Shown piece after piece: positions 10,301 through 22,479 of a DNA stretch of 64,000 nucleotides. How positions within the stretch are numbered: the stretch's first letter is position 1; every line of letters starts with the position of its first letter. Made by a program: the position numbers and the translations under genes. Source of the stretch: Schistocephalus solidus (lineage: Eukaryota; Platyhelminthes; Cestoda; Diphyllobothriidea; Diphyllobothriidae); contig WEDG01005020.1 of NCBI GenBank assembly GCA_017591395.1, forward strand, positions 62,001-126,000. The letters are read 5' to 3'. The notes beneath the pieces were generated by a model. It ran no database searches. It worked only from the letters and a program-made list of their open reading frames with translations, and was not told where the DNA came from.

Positions 10301-13300
10301 CCGAGGCGCCTTGAAAGCACCACCACCACGCGCTAAGGTTGGTGACCTAAAATGCCATCAGAATAACTTGGGCCTCCTCCGATCAGGATGCATTGACTTT
10401 GAAGTGTGACCTTTATTGCTCTCTTACTTGTTTGACCCGAGGCCGCCTCATTGAAGAATGGTTCGTATATGATTAGATGCCAGCCCGTGTATGGCACGCT
10501 TAAATGAGAATTGGGCCTCTTTGGACACTGCATCCCCACCTAGATTTAGTCGTACTGTTTTTATACTATATTTGAAACACGGTGGGTGTAGGAATGAAAA
10601 TTAAATTTGGTGCTTTGCAAATATCCTTAAATATAAAGTTTATTAAAATCTTCGTTAAGTCTTATTCGAACAGGGATTGTTCTTCGTCACTTGCGGTGGA
10701 GAGGCTGTCAATCTGTGGTTAGGCCCTCAACAATCTTGCTCTAGACGACCTTTTTTTCTTAACACTGGGAAACTCTCCTCGTCTCACAGTATCATGTCTA
10801 TTCAATAATTCATTCAATCCTTCATATGGACACCAGAGGGGTGGTGGCGCGATTGCAAAGGGGACCAAAAGATCAAGTTTACTGGTGACTTATCATTTGC
10901 CTTCTCTACGGACAACAGCAACCAGTCAATTCGTGCTCGCCGCTTGATTTCACAGTTACTACTGCCTCTCGTTTGTTGAAGAGAATTTTTAAAGCTAATC
11001 TTCATATCCCTTTGTAGGATTCTGGATGGATGTTGGACAGCCAAAAGACTTTATCACCGGGACTGGTCTCTTTCTAGCCCACCTTTCCACCATTGAGCCG
11101 GAAAGCCTGGCCAAGGGTTCTAACATTGTAGGAAACGTGCTAATTGTGAGTTTTCTGTCTTTTCACCCTCACCCTCCAACTCCTTCACTCTTTTGCTGTT
11201 ACTGACTTCGTTCTTCTCTTCCTGGTGCCACTAGCCATCTTCCTTTATTGTCATATTCTTGCCCCCCCCATTTAGCTACCTGACCACGAATTTGGCTCAC
11301 CAATTAACACAAGTCGTTTGCGATAGCTAGATCTTAATCCCACTTTGATTTGCAGGTTTTTAAGACGAGCTAATAATGACGTGGGGTCCAACCCAGCCAC
11401 TTAATTGGCCGGACATCGTCCCGTTTCTCGCGATTCATCTCTTTGCATCCTAGAAAATTTAACATACTGGGCTAATATGCGAGTTTGATGGGCATTTCAC
11501 CCCTTGGGCGACAAATGTTTTTGTACTACTCAAGCCTGTAGGTTAAGTGACAATTACTGGTCCTTCAAACCCTGGTTTTCAAATTGTCTATCACGCTGAG
11601 TGTCTTTGTTTATTGAAATCGACGCACTTTCAATGAGGCGGCCACATAATTGTGCTACCTTCGCATTGGGTTCTCCGCAGAAAAGCAGCACGAACTCAGT
11701 GCTGTAAGTAACTCCTGACTAAGTCACCGAAATGTCTAGTCAACCACAACTCCTGCAAGATTCGTACACAGGATCGATAGGCAGGACAGTCAGCTGTACA
11801 AGTGGAAGATGCAACCTAACCGAGTAGTGGAGGTCGAAGAGAAGCAAAGAATACATTACGCGTCGCGGGCCCAGATTGCCCCAGTTGAGCACTTTAGTGT
11901 CGACTTTGAGGCAACGGAAACCTCCCTTGGAGCAGATTATGCCAGTAAAGCATGCCGACTTGCCCCCCCCCCATTGATAACTCATATTTAGGAGTTGGGT
12001 CGAGCTCATGGGCTACCTCCAAGAACCAATCTTTCCACCATGTGATCAGCGAATGTGGGGCCTGACATTCTCATCATGAACAAATCTTAATCATTAGCTT
12101 TCTGAAAGCCCCATCCACCAATGACAGACATATCTGGAAGATTTACCCTCACGCTGAATTAGTAAGTGAGTCTCTAGGAGGCCTTTTTGTTTTTTTTTCT
12201 ATTTAGCTTACGTTAACGCATTGCTAGTGAAGCAATGCACCGCCACGTTGTCTGTCGACAGCCGTGTACTTTTTTAATTGGTCAGATAGTTCGGCTAGTT
12301 AGGTTAGGTAAGTTAGCGGGTTAGGTAGTTAGGGCGTGTCGTGGCACGCCATGTTCGTCCACGATAGCACAAGAAAGAAGGTTAACGTAGACCTTCAGGC
12401 TGTGAGATGCGATTACTATTAATAAGAACTCACCGGCAAATAAGATTTCAATTCCTGGTAATTTAACCCAGTCATAGAAGTTTGAGAGACCCAGCAGAGA
12501 AAAAAATAGCGATTATTTTAAAGGATGTGTTTTCAGTGTAATTATTTTCCATCAGCTGGGTCACAAAAACTTATTTGTTTAAAATAAGCGCTACGATGCT
12601 TAAGACGGTTGGGTATGATGCCTCGGAAGTCAATGCTCTTATTAGTCGTTGTAAATTCTGACCTCTACATGACGCTGAGCCTTGGACCATTGTATGGCCA
12701 CTAGTGACCCCCCAGCAAAGTCCTACGCGCATTTGCGCATCAACTAATTGATCTGGCCTTGCTTTTGTGTTCCACTGCCTCGTCAACTGCCTAAGCAAAT
12801 CTTCGCTCTTTCGGACTCTTGTCCGCTCCAAATCTATCCCTTTTAGTCTCTACATATCCAGTCTTGTGCGAAAAAGCCGCTACTTATATTTGTTCCCGTA
12901 AACTTTCAATTTCCAGTTTAAATTTGTAGGTCTTCGTTTTTCAATCGAAAAGAGTTTTCTTTCGACGGTGGAAGTAGCCGACTGCACAAACTATCCTGAT
13001 TACTTTTTTGACTCCCTTGGCAGTAAATCATAACTGACACACCAACCTAGGATCCATTCGTGCTGTTCCAACTGAATGGGCTGGCAGTTAATATTGTGAT
13101 CTACAGGCATACAAAACCAGTAGTTAAGGCGAACTAATGAATATTGTTCAGGGATGTGACTTCCGTTAATAAAACCCTTAAACCATATATTACGTAGTCA
13201 CGAGACAGCAAACGCTTCTCATTTTCTAAAAAAATTAATTCTCTTACCGACGAATCAGTGGGTTTTGTCAGTCGTGCACTTCTGAAGCGTGCGCCATCAA

Positions 13301-16300
13301 AGATCTATAGTGCGCTGACTTCTTCACTTCGCCACATCGGTAGAATTTGGTGACTGTTTCATATAAACCGTTAACTCCGAAGGGTAATTACGTGCATTTT
13401 GTTTACCCACTCTTCAGTAAGCCGAATGCCCCTCGGCTTCAAGACCGACCACCTGGGTGCTGATTATTTGAAATCGCTGCACAAAAAGGGAGCCATTGCG
13501 ACTATAATAAGATCTCTTCTGTAGGCCACTCAGGGCCTATCCTTGTCACATTTGCAGTTGTTGGTTTTGTTTTGAGGGCGGATTTCCTCTGGTTTCTGCT
13601 AGACCCCGGCATCCTCGCTATCTTTCTTTACAGCACCCATCCGCCAAAGTGTCGCCCAACTGCCTAATTGGTCCGAACGTTGTGATTGGACCTGACGTTA
13701 TCGTCGCAGACGGTGTTCGGATCCGATGTTCCACCCTGCTTCGTGGCTCTCGGGTGCATGCCCACTCCTGGCTCAGCTGTTGCATTGTGGGATGGGACTG
13801 CACTGTCGGAAAATGGGTAAGCCAACCGTGTGCTTTGCTTTTTGTGGCCCTCCTTTCTTGGTTCGGGGCAGCTGGTCCTGCGGACCGAGACTCTGGCCTG
13901 CAGCGTCTTATCTCCATATCTCACAAAAAGTAGATCGAGCTTGTTTGGCTTCCGTGTGTGTGCTTATTTACTGAATTCGTCTGAGTAGTTTGGCTTTGAG
14001 CGTAACTGCATGTCAGAATCTGCACTTTCAATTTATTTCGGGTGGTAATCCTTATAAGCAAAGTGTAACCGAGCTCCAGTTTACCGTACAGTGTGTCACC
14101 AAACTAACTATGGCGCCGATACGCTAGAAAGGACAATCCGACTAGGTCTTCCACCCAGTAACAGATTACCAACACTTGCGTATGACAGTAGGTTTAGAAA
14201 TAGCCGTCATGAGTATCAACTGAGCGCCTGGAATATGGTTGTTTGCAGGTAGTGCGGCTACTCCGGACTGGAAGAAAGACCTTAGAAGATTGTAGAGGGA
14301 ACTTCCAGAATAATAAAAAAAGTAATTTAGCACTTTTAAACCAAGTCTGTGTTTGCTAGCCTAATTGATGGGTATTTTAAGAACGAAACCTTTTTCCTGC
14401 GGCATCTCCTAGATATTACGTTTCATTTCGCGTGCAGACCGGTTTTATTAGTCGAGGATCTGCGCAATGTGCGTTCTTAGGGAATGTGAAAGGCGTGACC
14501 ACAGACAGAAGTGGATAACCTTGCTTCTTTAACTGCGCTTATAATGAATCAAAAAGTACGTCGTCTTATCTAACGTTATTTATAGGTGGGGTGGAAAGAC
14601 TCGAGGTTGAAAAAAGTGCGCATCTATGTCCGATTATGGAAGAAAAGATCTCCGATGCCGTTAAAACCATATAACTCCTACAGATAGTTCCTTGCGCCAC
14701 ACGCTTGTTTCGTTTATTGCTCTTGTGAGCCAGGGTTTGGGGAAAACCCTTGTTACAAGTCTTTTTGATCATGTGGAAATACTCTGGGTACCGCGTCTGC
14801 AAGCTTAGAAAAACTTCACTTATCTATCGTTTCTGTGTCACCATACAAAACAATTCTTTGAGTCTTTGCACACCGAAACCATCAATGGCCATTATTTTTG
14901 ACGACTGTAGAATTGCGCTTATTACTTAAGATTCAGATAGTTGTGAAAATGATCGGCTACATGAGGTAGACCAGGGGAATTAGTGATAGATTTAGTCTTT
15001 AGGAGTTGCAGTTGTTTGCATGACCAGGATGAATCCGTGCAATCCACACACGCGGAAAACGCTTTTGCTGTGGGCCCATGTGAGAACATTTAACCTTTGC
15101 CGCCAGTCTCTCGTGTTTGTGCACATTAAGGAATTTGTTTCGAATGGCACTAGCTGTTAACTTGAAGAAAATGGGGGTGAAAATTTTCGGATGAAATAGA
15201 AAAAATTGATTCGAACTTTTTGTACCCAATCAAGGCGACAGCGGTATTTCAGCACTAATCGCGGGTTGTCGGTAAGAAAAGCCAGGTTGGCATGGTTCGA
15301 GTTGCTCCCGCGAGGACAGTTTTCCTAATTTAAAATCTAATTGGTTGCGTGCGATGGTTACCTGTCTTTTTAACCATTTTTAGCACACAAACCCTTGAGG
15401 ACTTCGTGGTGAAGCGAAAATACCACGATGCTAAGCGTTTATATAGAGGTAGGAGGCGTTGGTCCGTGCACCATAATGACGACGAGTAGGCTCCCATAAA
15501 CTGGCGATCGATTTCTATGGCATTTTTCTTGGTGACGAGTTAGGCTCCTAACCGGGTCTAGATGAATAGCTTTGCAGTGCCTCTGAAGAACAACTGCCCC
15601 TGCTGTATCTCCGCTCACCTGAATTCGGTTTGCGTACCCCTGCGGTGTTTGTGATGTCAGTGGAACGTTCGATGTGTCTGCTCTAACACTTGGATCCACA
15701 CACGCCGTTCGCAGTCACTGCCTATTTCCTTTCATTGTCTGCCACAATTAATCTCTTAGACCTGCACTACCTGACTGACGTCCATTTAAGTTATATTTCC
15801 CTGCCGAGATTATATAATTCTGGCCAGCGGCCGCATCAAAACAGTCCAACTGTTTGGGCATTCCCCATCACTCACCATAAGTTCACCCATTGCAAGAAAC
15901 GAGGACGACATAGTGATGTACCTGTGAGTTCGTTTATAGTGAAGTTGACTTTCGTTGCATCTACCACACTTTCTGTTTCTGCACAAACTATTACAGGGGC
16001 AAGACAGGTTCGAGTTAACTGAAGATTTTTATGCGCTGAGTGCTTGAAGCCATATTCACAGGTATCAAACGTACTGACCTATGCCTTACAAACCAGTCTT
16101 TACTGAAGCAACCTCGAATCTCACATGAGTTTCATAGTGGCCACATTAAAAAGACTTCATGGCACTGTGATCTATATTCCTACAGAGGACCAAGCGATCA
16201 CATCACTTGCAAATCTTTCCAGCCATGACTGTTGCGCTCTTACTTGCTTATGCCGCGCGCTGGATGCCGCTTGTCTCGACTTCATCGATGCATCTCATCA

Positions 16301-18748
16301 AAACCCTCAACTCCAGGACGCAGATGACAACCGCGTGCTGTGCCAAAAAATTGTCAACGCGTCCTCACTATGACTGCACATGCATGTCACACATTAACCT
16401 AGTTGGTCATATTCGCGTACATGATTCAAAAGCACTAAATAATCATTCTCCACTCGTAAAAGGTTGTCGAAATACATTTTGTCAACGTCGGTACTGTATC
16501 GTACGTGTGGATGTTTGCGTGTTACACGCACTGGACGCTTTGCCCTAGCTAAGCCATTATGACCGATTTCAATGTTTATTCTGATTTTAACTTGTCCATG
16601 GTACATGAGGCCAGGTCGCTAGGGTTTGGATCTGTCGTGGTCTCTTCACCAAACCATTGAACGCACTTGAGCCTATCGCCACGGAATTGATAGCTATTCA
16701 CCTGATTGGGTAACCCTGTCCTCCGGATTCAGGGTTCGACTGCTATGTCTCATCCCTAGTGTGGCCTTTACGCATACCTGTTTGACAACAGAATCGAAGA
16801 CCTTTCCTTTTGAGTCTATTTCGTGTATATAATAGTAGCTGGTACGTATGTGGTACGCGTAGACAGATAGTCGGCCTCGTCGGTTGTTGTGCGCACATCT
16901 ACTTCTGGTCCTGCACTGCCATGTGGTCGGGCTGTGAAAGAAAGCTTGCGGTAAATGCGGTACGCGTCCCACAAAACAGTGGTAATCCTCGTCACTTTCG
17001 ACCGACGAACTGTCAGTCTAACACACACAACTGAAGCAGTGCCACATATTATACAGGAAGTAGGGCGAAAATATAATATTAAATTTGATTCGGCTCTGTG
17101 CCAAATGTGACCCGTAGAAATCCTAAAAGATGAAGTTCAGGACCAATACTACCTCCAGTGCGGAGCGCTTGTGTCCTCAAGATTGTATGTAAATGGTTCC
17201 GAAGATTTCTGCTCATTTCTTGGTCTTGTTCTATCACCCTTAAGTTGCGTCTGACTGCGTTGCCACTCCTTCGCACTGAATGCGTTAATTGAAGGAGTAT
17301 TTTAAGGATGACATTTAGTTCTTTGTCTTATCATCTTTCGTGTTGGTTAAGTCACCTTCACGGGAGAAGCAGACAGTGAACAATCACATGAAATGTTAAC
17401 CGAAAATCTATCATTTGTTTTTGGGTAGGAAGGAATACTTGAGTGGGATTAGAATCTTTATTATCGTGGAGCTGGTATAACCCTTAAATGTATCGGCAAC
17501 GAAAAGATGTTCGCTTTCGACTAACTGCAAAATCCAAACTGGGCAAAAACTGGCTACTCAAGTAGTACGATTTTTTCCGGGGATTTTCGATGCTCCTACA
17601 AATACATACATATTTTATAAATAACGTGCTCAAAACAGCCTTTTTGTGTTAATCTAATAGCAAGTCACTTCGTTTTCCAATATTATTCTCGAAGAAGGGG
17701 TATATTCAAGTTCTTAAATAGTTTATAACTGTCAGACTTTTTTAAGACCCTGAAGTGTCCATTTAAATAACCTCCGTTTACTGCCCGTTTATTAATTATC
17801 CTTATCAATTCTACAAAGCAGTCCACCTCCACTACAAAATGTTATGGGCCCTATATGATGTCTTTTTGATGCTAAAATAATGCATATATAGAAAGTACAC
17901 AACTTGCAGACTGTAAACCCTAAACACAAATGCGCCATCAGAACGGACTCCAACTTATTTGGGAATTTAAAAAGTTTTTTAAATCTTCTGCTTATGTACA
18001 CTTCCCCTATAGCATTTGAAAACGACATGCTTTGTTACTGAAGGAGAAAAAAGGCCTTTTTGAGCATGTTGCATTTGTAGGAGCATCAAAAATAACTTTA
18101 AAAATCATTCTCCTTATGTAACCATTTTCTGCCCATTTGGGTTTTTGCAGGTATTCAAAAGGAATGGCATTCAAGAGTGAAAATCCTATCATGACTGATA
18201 TATCTTAGGGTTATCGTGCACCGTAATAAAGATAACAATCAAAACTAAGTAATCCTTTGTAATCAGAAACACACATCAGAATTTCTGTCAGCTTTTCACG
18301 AGTTTGGTCACTGTCTGGAATGCAAAACTAAGCATTTAGTCATGGGGTTGTCTTTGGCATGCCAGATGGGTCGGCTGAGATCACATCTGACATTAGCACG
18401 AAAAATTGCCAGCCGTGCTGTAGTTTCTTACTTGTGCATGCGCATGTCTGTTGCTCAACTCACAAGCTATGGTATACTGGGTAGTGGCAGCTGAGAGCAC
18501 ACGAGGGTGCGTCATAGCCACCTTGGAAACTCACTAGTATATGCCCACTACTTAAATTTTTTTAAGGGTTTGTTATTAGTGATGTCAGTGATGACGATAA
18601 TGATTTGATGTTCCAGGTTCGCATGGAAAACGTTTCGGTGCTGGGTGAGGATGTCGAAGTGTCTGATGAGCTCTACGTTAACGGTGGTCGAGTACTGCCA
18701 CACAAGCAGATCAAAGATTGCGTTTCGGAGCCTCAGATTATCATGTAG
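4215..18748 (+). CDS. GMPPB: Mannose-1-phosphate guanylyltransferase beta (GDP-mannose pyrophosphorylase B), nine exons
   Basis: The enzyme joins GTP and mannose-1-phosphate to give GDP-mannose and pyrophosphate in the cytosol. GDP-mannose feeds N-glycan, GPI-anchor and O-mannose synthesis. Coding exons are 4215-4343, 5173-5262, 6381-6429, 7683-7825, 8456-8614, 9662-9740, 11018-11145, 13634-13816 and 18617-18748: 1092 nt, 363 aa, close to the 360 aa of the human protein. An N-terminal nucleotidyltransferase fold (residues 1 to about 230) has the GTP-binding signature '[19 protein letters not shown]' (6-24), the metal-binding 'VLNSD' (109-113), 'FVEKP' (162-166) and 'DVGQPKD' (221-227). A C-terminal left-handed beta-helix of hexapeptide repeats ('[19 protein letters not shown]') follows. 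All introns are GT-AG, 630 to 4800 bp. The start matches the family N-terminus MKALILVGG exactly. It appears intact. Confidence 0.97.
5173..5262 (+). CDS. GMPPB: GMPPB exon 2 (residues 44-73)
   Basis: Acceptor 'acttcag', donor 'cgc|gtaagt', both strong, phase 0 at each end. Encodes '[17 protein letters not shown]', the beta-strand and helix that follow the nucleotide-binding loop in the family. Exon length 90 nt. Confidence 0.94.
6381..6429 (+). CDS. GMPPB: GMPPB exon 3 (residues 74-89)
   Basis: Short 49-nt exon, acceptor 'ttcttag', donor 'cacag|gtgagg', ending in phase 1. Encodes '[16 protein letters not shown]', the family's conserved 'S.E.EPLGTAG' turn, which is completed by exon 4. Confidence 0.94.
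7683..7825 (+). CDS. GMPPB: GMPPB exon 4 (residues 90-137)
   Basis: Acceptor 'ctctgacag', donor 'gcg|gtaagc'. Completes the split codon to give '[10 protein letters not shown]' and then '[15 protein letters not shown]'. The Asp of VLNSD is a metal ligand in the family. The residue after 'VIC' is Val here, where the human protein has Asp ('VICDFPF'). Confidence 0.95.
8456..8614 (+). CDS. GMPPB: GMPPB exon 5 (residues 138-190)
   Basis: Acceptor 'ttctacag', donor 'cca|gtaagt', phase 0. Encodes '[16 protein letters not shown]', the conserved 'FVEKP' at 162-166 and '[12 protein letters not shown]'. These form the mannose-1-phosphate-binding part of the active site in the family. Confidence 0.96.
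9662..9740 (+). CDS. GMPPB: GMPPB exon 6 (residues 191-216)
   Basis: Acceptor 'catccattgtag', donor 'caag|gtgagt', ending in phase 1. Encodes '[18 protein letters not shown]' and 'LYCMPIQ'. The 'TSIEKEIFP' block is diagnostic of GMPPB. Confidence 0.95.
11018..11145 (+). CDS. GMPPB: GMPPB exon 7 (residues 217-259)
   Basis: Acceptor 'tttgtag', donor 'att|gtgagt', phase 0. Encodes '[15 protein letters not shown]', the end of the catalytic domain, and '[10 protein letters not shown]', the first turn of the beta-helix. A 2488-bp intron follows. Confidence 0.96.
11146..13633 (+). other. GMPPB intron 7
   Basis: 2488-bp intron. It contains short reading frames (for example 12571-12831 on -) with no recognised motif. 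A run at about 12296-12330 repeats 'gttagg' and 'gttaggta'-type units. No mobile element was identified. Confidence 0.5.
13634..13816 (+). CDS. GMPPB: GMPPB exon 8 (residues 260-320)
   Basis: Acceptor 'ctttacag', donor 'tgg|gtaagc', phase 0. Encodes the hexapeptide-repeat beta-helix, with '[20 protein letters not shown]' and '[18 protein letters not shown]'. In GMPPB this domain mediates assembly with other subunits. A 4800-bp intron follows. Confidence 0.96.
13817..18616 (+). other. GMPPB intron 8 (large)
   Basis: 4800-bp intron, the longest in the gene. Several overlapping ORFs of 60-113 codons lie between about 15439 and 17280 on both strands, without recognisable domains. Their crowding suggests an old repeat that I cannot name. 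Nothing else was identified. Confidence 0.45.
18617..18748 (+). CDS. GMPPB: GMPPB exon 9, C-terminus and stop (residues 321-363)
   Basis: Acceptor 'tgttccag'. Encodes '[20 protein letters not shown]', then 'VLPHKQI' and the terminal 'PQIIM' before TAG at 18746-18748. The family ends in the same '(P/R)IIM' tail, so the C-terminus is complete. Confidence 0.96.
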   Translation, partial: VRMENVSVLGEDVEVSDELYVNGGRVLPHKQIKDCVSEPQIIM

Positions 18749-19103
18749 CCTCGACGATTTCCCTCTTTTCCTTCTGAGCTTCTATGTGCGTGCCGAGGTG
18801 CTATCTTGCCACCAAAGTAGATCTCGTTTGCGGCCTCTCCAGTTCTCATCTCGAGGTACCCCCGGGAACGGGAATCCTCTCCTCCCCAGCCCCCTTTCTT
18901 AATCATGCAATGCGTTTACCTGTTGCTTACCTGGTTGCGAGGTTTTTTTATCACCATCTCGTTTTCCACTTCACTTTCCACCGGTTGTTGAATTTTAGTT
19001 TTGCAGTTTGATTTCTACCTACCTTTTCCTATCACTTTTCCTGTTGTTCTTCCTTCCTGTCTTCATATAAATCTCCATTTTTTCTATCGCGACTCCTCTT
19101 ATC

Positions 19104-19109
19104 AATAAA
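19104..19109 (+). terminator. GMPPB: Candidate poly(A) signal of GMPPB
   Basis: AATAAA, 356 nt after the GMPPB stop codon, followed by an A-rich run. It is the first canonical signal I see in the downstream sequence; the real cleavage site is not known. Confidence 0.45.
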
Positions 19110-20007
19110 GGAAAAAAAATATATTGGAAGAGTGCTTGGCGTCATGATTGTGGCCCCTAAAAGTAACCCATATATATACTTGTAGCTGGAAACGTTTTGT
19201 CTACACCCAGGGCGGACGCCGTCCACTTACGCTCTCCGTTGTAGAACTCGATCTATGACGTGACCTATTTTCTGGGTCACAGGCCTTACATATGTAGTAG
19301 GTTAGTTTACAGTGGCTGTCGCCCACTCCCGTTGTTGTTCGGGTGTTCTGTCGACCAAATCCACATAAGACACATCCTCCGGATCAACTAGGGTGGCGAT
19401 CTACAAGTAGCTGTCATAACCGGTAACTCTTACACGAGTAGGGTGGAAACTTTGGTAGGTTGACGGCCTGACTTTAACGGCTAGATAGTTCTCATTCTTC
19501 TTTCTGTGACGCTCTGCTGCGTGCGACATTTTCAGTGTGAACTGGCAAGAGCAGACCATATTTCGCAACTCGGTTAGGTGTGTATTTTGGTCCGATCAAC
19601 AGGATGCAGGCAGGTCTAGTGTGACACCCTTGGCCGGATGCTTATTGTCACTTTGGCCTCGACATCTGACTTCACGGTGACCTTGACTCGAAACCGATGG
19701 AGTGTGGGAGGGGAGGGTAGGGTCGACGTCGTAAATTTCCTCACTATAGCCCATTGCAAGCCGAAGTCACCACTATTAGAGGACAGCAGTGATCGCAGTC
19801 GACTGCGACGGATGAAGGATCATGCTGTGCGTGTTCCACCAGGTTAGTTCCTTATTGCGTCTAGGTATACTCCTGTACTGCACCATCATGTGACAGTGAA
19901 ATGTTACACGTGCAACTATGTGCGATGCATTCGGGAGCTGCCGTTTGTTACAGGCATATAGTGGCCTAGCAATTACCTCTTCAAAATATTAGAAAACCTG
20001 GAGAGTC

Positions 20008-20090
20008 CGTTACACTTATTTGACCCTGTCTTTGATAATGGATTCGAGTAAGAAACTGAAACTAATAACTCTCTTGCTGCAGTGATAGTG
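20008..20090. mobile_element. Possible Penelope-like terminal-repeat remnant
   Basis: Contains 'tgtctttgataatgg' followed by 'attcgagt', with spaced matches further on. It aligns with the terminal repeat at 58735-58805, which has 'tgtctctgataatggg' and then 'attcgagtt'. Short and diverged. Confidence 0.35.
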
Positions 20091-21194
20091 TCTCCTTAGT
20101 GAAATTTCAGTATGCAGTACATTAGCCCTTTTTCGTAGTCGTCACTATTTGGTCTTGGGGGTTGAGTGCTTTTCCGGTCATGCACTAACGGAAAATCATC
20201 ATGTCCTGTGACTTACAAGTAGGGATGGCGATTTGTCCCTGTAAAATCATGAAACAATCGTAAGAGAAATGAAAAATTGGAATGAGTTCATGTAGCAATC
20301 AGTTATTGATAAAAAACATTTACGTATGCTTAGAAGTCCAAAGTGCACCTCAGCATTTGGGCCTAACCGTTTCGGTTGCTTTGAGTCTGGGACGCGTGCA
20401 TTCGACTTACAGGCTCAAGCTCCGAAACAATTTTGCTGTGAAAAACCAAGAGTTATAAGGCATCCGATGTGAGGTGGTATATCAGTAGTGCCAAGGATGA
20501 GGAAAGTTACTCACTCCTGGTTTGTCTGTACGATTCGGTGGTAGAAACATAATTTAAGGCTTTAAAAAGCGGAACTCGGTTGACAGGTTCTGTCATAACA
20601 GACAATTTCGATGTGGATTGCTATTTTGCGATGAAAAGTCACAGAATGCCAGTTGGGTAGAAGCGGACACTCGGGGTACGCAGTATCAGCTAATTTCTTC
20701 CCTAATACCCACAGCCACATGTTCTACACCGAACACACCATACGCGTTCTTTCAGTATAACATTTAACCCCCGGCTCGTAACACTCTTCGTGCCAAAAAA
20801 TGATATTTTTTACATTGGTAGGGGCAACCTCTGCTGTAATTTCTTCATAAACAACATCTTTCAGAGAGAGGAAAAGGACACCGAACGAAGTAGTTAAGAC
20901 CTATATTGTGCATAGTAAGTTTTACTGCTTACCCAACCCCGATGGACCGTTTCAACTTTGTTGCACAACAGAAAATCTAACCGGTCTAGACTTGTTATAA
21001 CGTATGAGCTTTTAGTCGTTTCAACGAATCACAGAATATTCCCCGAGCCCGAAACATGAAATCGAGTTTGGCCAGGTCATCAGACCACATACGTGTCGCT
21101 CTGCCTGTTCTTCTGGCCCTGAAATCTAGTTACCTCGGTAAAGCAAAAAACATGACAAAAATAGACTCATACAACATTGGTGTACCAAGCGAAC

Positions 21195-21992
21195 GAGAAC
21201 AATATTCACTTGGAGTTTCGGATTCATGCTCGAACACAATCAGAGAAATCATCACATACAGTGCAATCGATGTGCTACCACATACCTATGATAACTAACA
21301 ACTTCCCATTCACCAGGGATTGTTTTCCTTATATGCGACAATTGCTTGATGGTCGGCATTTCCCTCGTTGACCCCTGAAAATCAATCACCCTTGTTGGAT
21401 GTTGGCGAGTATCACTCGGCCCACGAAACCGGCATTGGAAACAGTGTTCGCCTGCGCGCTCCCGAGTGGCTAATTGCTTTGCCTGAACTATGTCCCAGCC
21501 TTGAATGTGGGTGGGTAGGTCGGTGCACTTACTAATAGACTGGGGCCTGTAACCAATAACTCAATGAACCAGGGACTTGCGGTTGTCACCTCTCGCGAGA
21601 ATTTCGGCCTCATCGAATCAGCCACGGTATGATTTTTCGTCATTTCTCCGCACCACTGCCGTGTGTTCGGCTAGTTGCACCCAGAGCCGTTTTCCCGTTT
21701 CCGTGGCATAGTCACTGTGCCCGCAACTGCACCAGATCCGATAAACGGCTCCTGACGTTTATTTCCATGAAAGTAGGCCTTTTGGTCTTATTATCGGATG
21801 CATAGTGGTTGCGTCCATTTGGTGTGTGACTCCAACTCCAAATACTACAATAAGGTGACTGACGATCTCTGGGAAGGTCTTGGCGTACGGAAGCATTCGT
21901 AATAAATTGGGATCAGTGCGATTTAGTCTCTTGTCTCGTTTATATATGCACCGGTTGATGAAGTTGTGCGTGTATCCATTTTCTCTAAACAC
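21195..21992 (-). mobile_element. Penelope-like element (type 1) remnant
   Basis: On the - strand: the C-terminal end of the RT ('MFRENGYTHNFINRC', 'DPNLLRMLPYAKTFPEIV'), then a stop-ridden GIY-YIG endonuclease region (about 21755-21380), then the element's 3' repeat (about 21270-21195, matching 60950-61000). The RT tail aligns with the + strand copy at 49118 ('DPKFGQMSSGMDNVLEAV') and the GIY-YIG region with the better preserved copy at 61269-61775. Family role: target-primed retrotransposition by an RT fused to a GIY-YIG nuclease. 5'-truncated and dead. Confidence 0.65.
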
Positions 21993-22479
21993 CCTTTGAA
22001 GTTATTTTTATTCGGCAACCTGGTCTTCCAGTTGACTGCAATATGTTTTAAAACTCCGATATGGTGCCCTTACTTAACTGTGTTTGAAGCTGATTGGTTG
22101 GTTGTTTCATCTTCAATCGTTAATTGTATGACCGGGAAGATGGCGGTTAGCCATCTTTTGAACGTTTTCACTTGATCCCGTTCGCTCATGCCGACGGTAT
22201 CACCCACAAAGAGATGGAAAACCAGCGACTTTAACCGTTAAATGATCAACCCATTTACGATTCCTGAAATCTGAGAAGCCATTTGCGTTCTCCTCATCTG
22301 CTCGTATATTGTCTATCAAATGTGAAATACGTCCCGAGAGAGACATTCAGAGGCTGAAAGACACGCCCGAGTTCGAAATAAGCAAGGCTCTGCATCTGAC
22401 CAATATTCAGTTGCGAAAAAGCAACCAAAATGCTACAAGAGAGAGATAGAGAGAGGAATACGCTTTATTTTGAAGTATC

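Noticed and set aside
15439..17276. Cluster of ORFs of 60-113 codons within GMPPB intron 8
   Set aside because: No domain, no conserved motif and frames on both strands; I could not connect them to any element.
18640..18665. 'ctgatgag' as a hammerhead ribozyme core
   Set aside because: Lies inside GMPPB exon 9 and is explained by coding; no paired GAAA core or helices.
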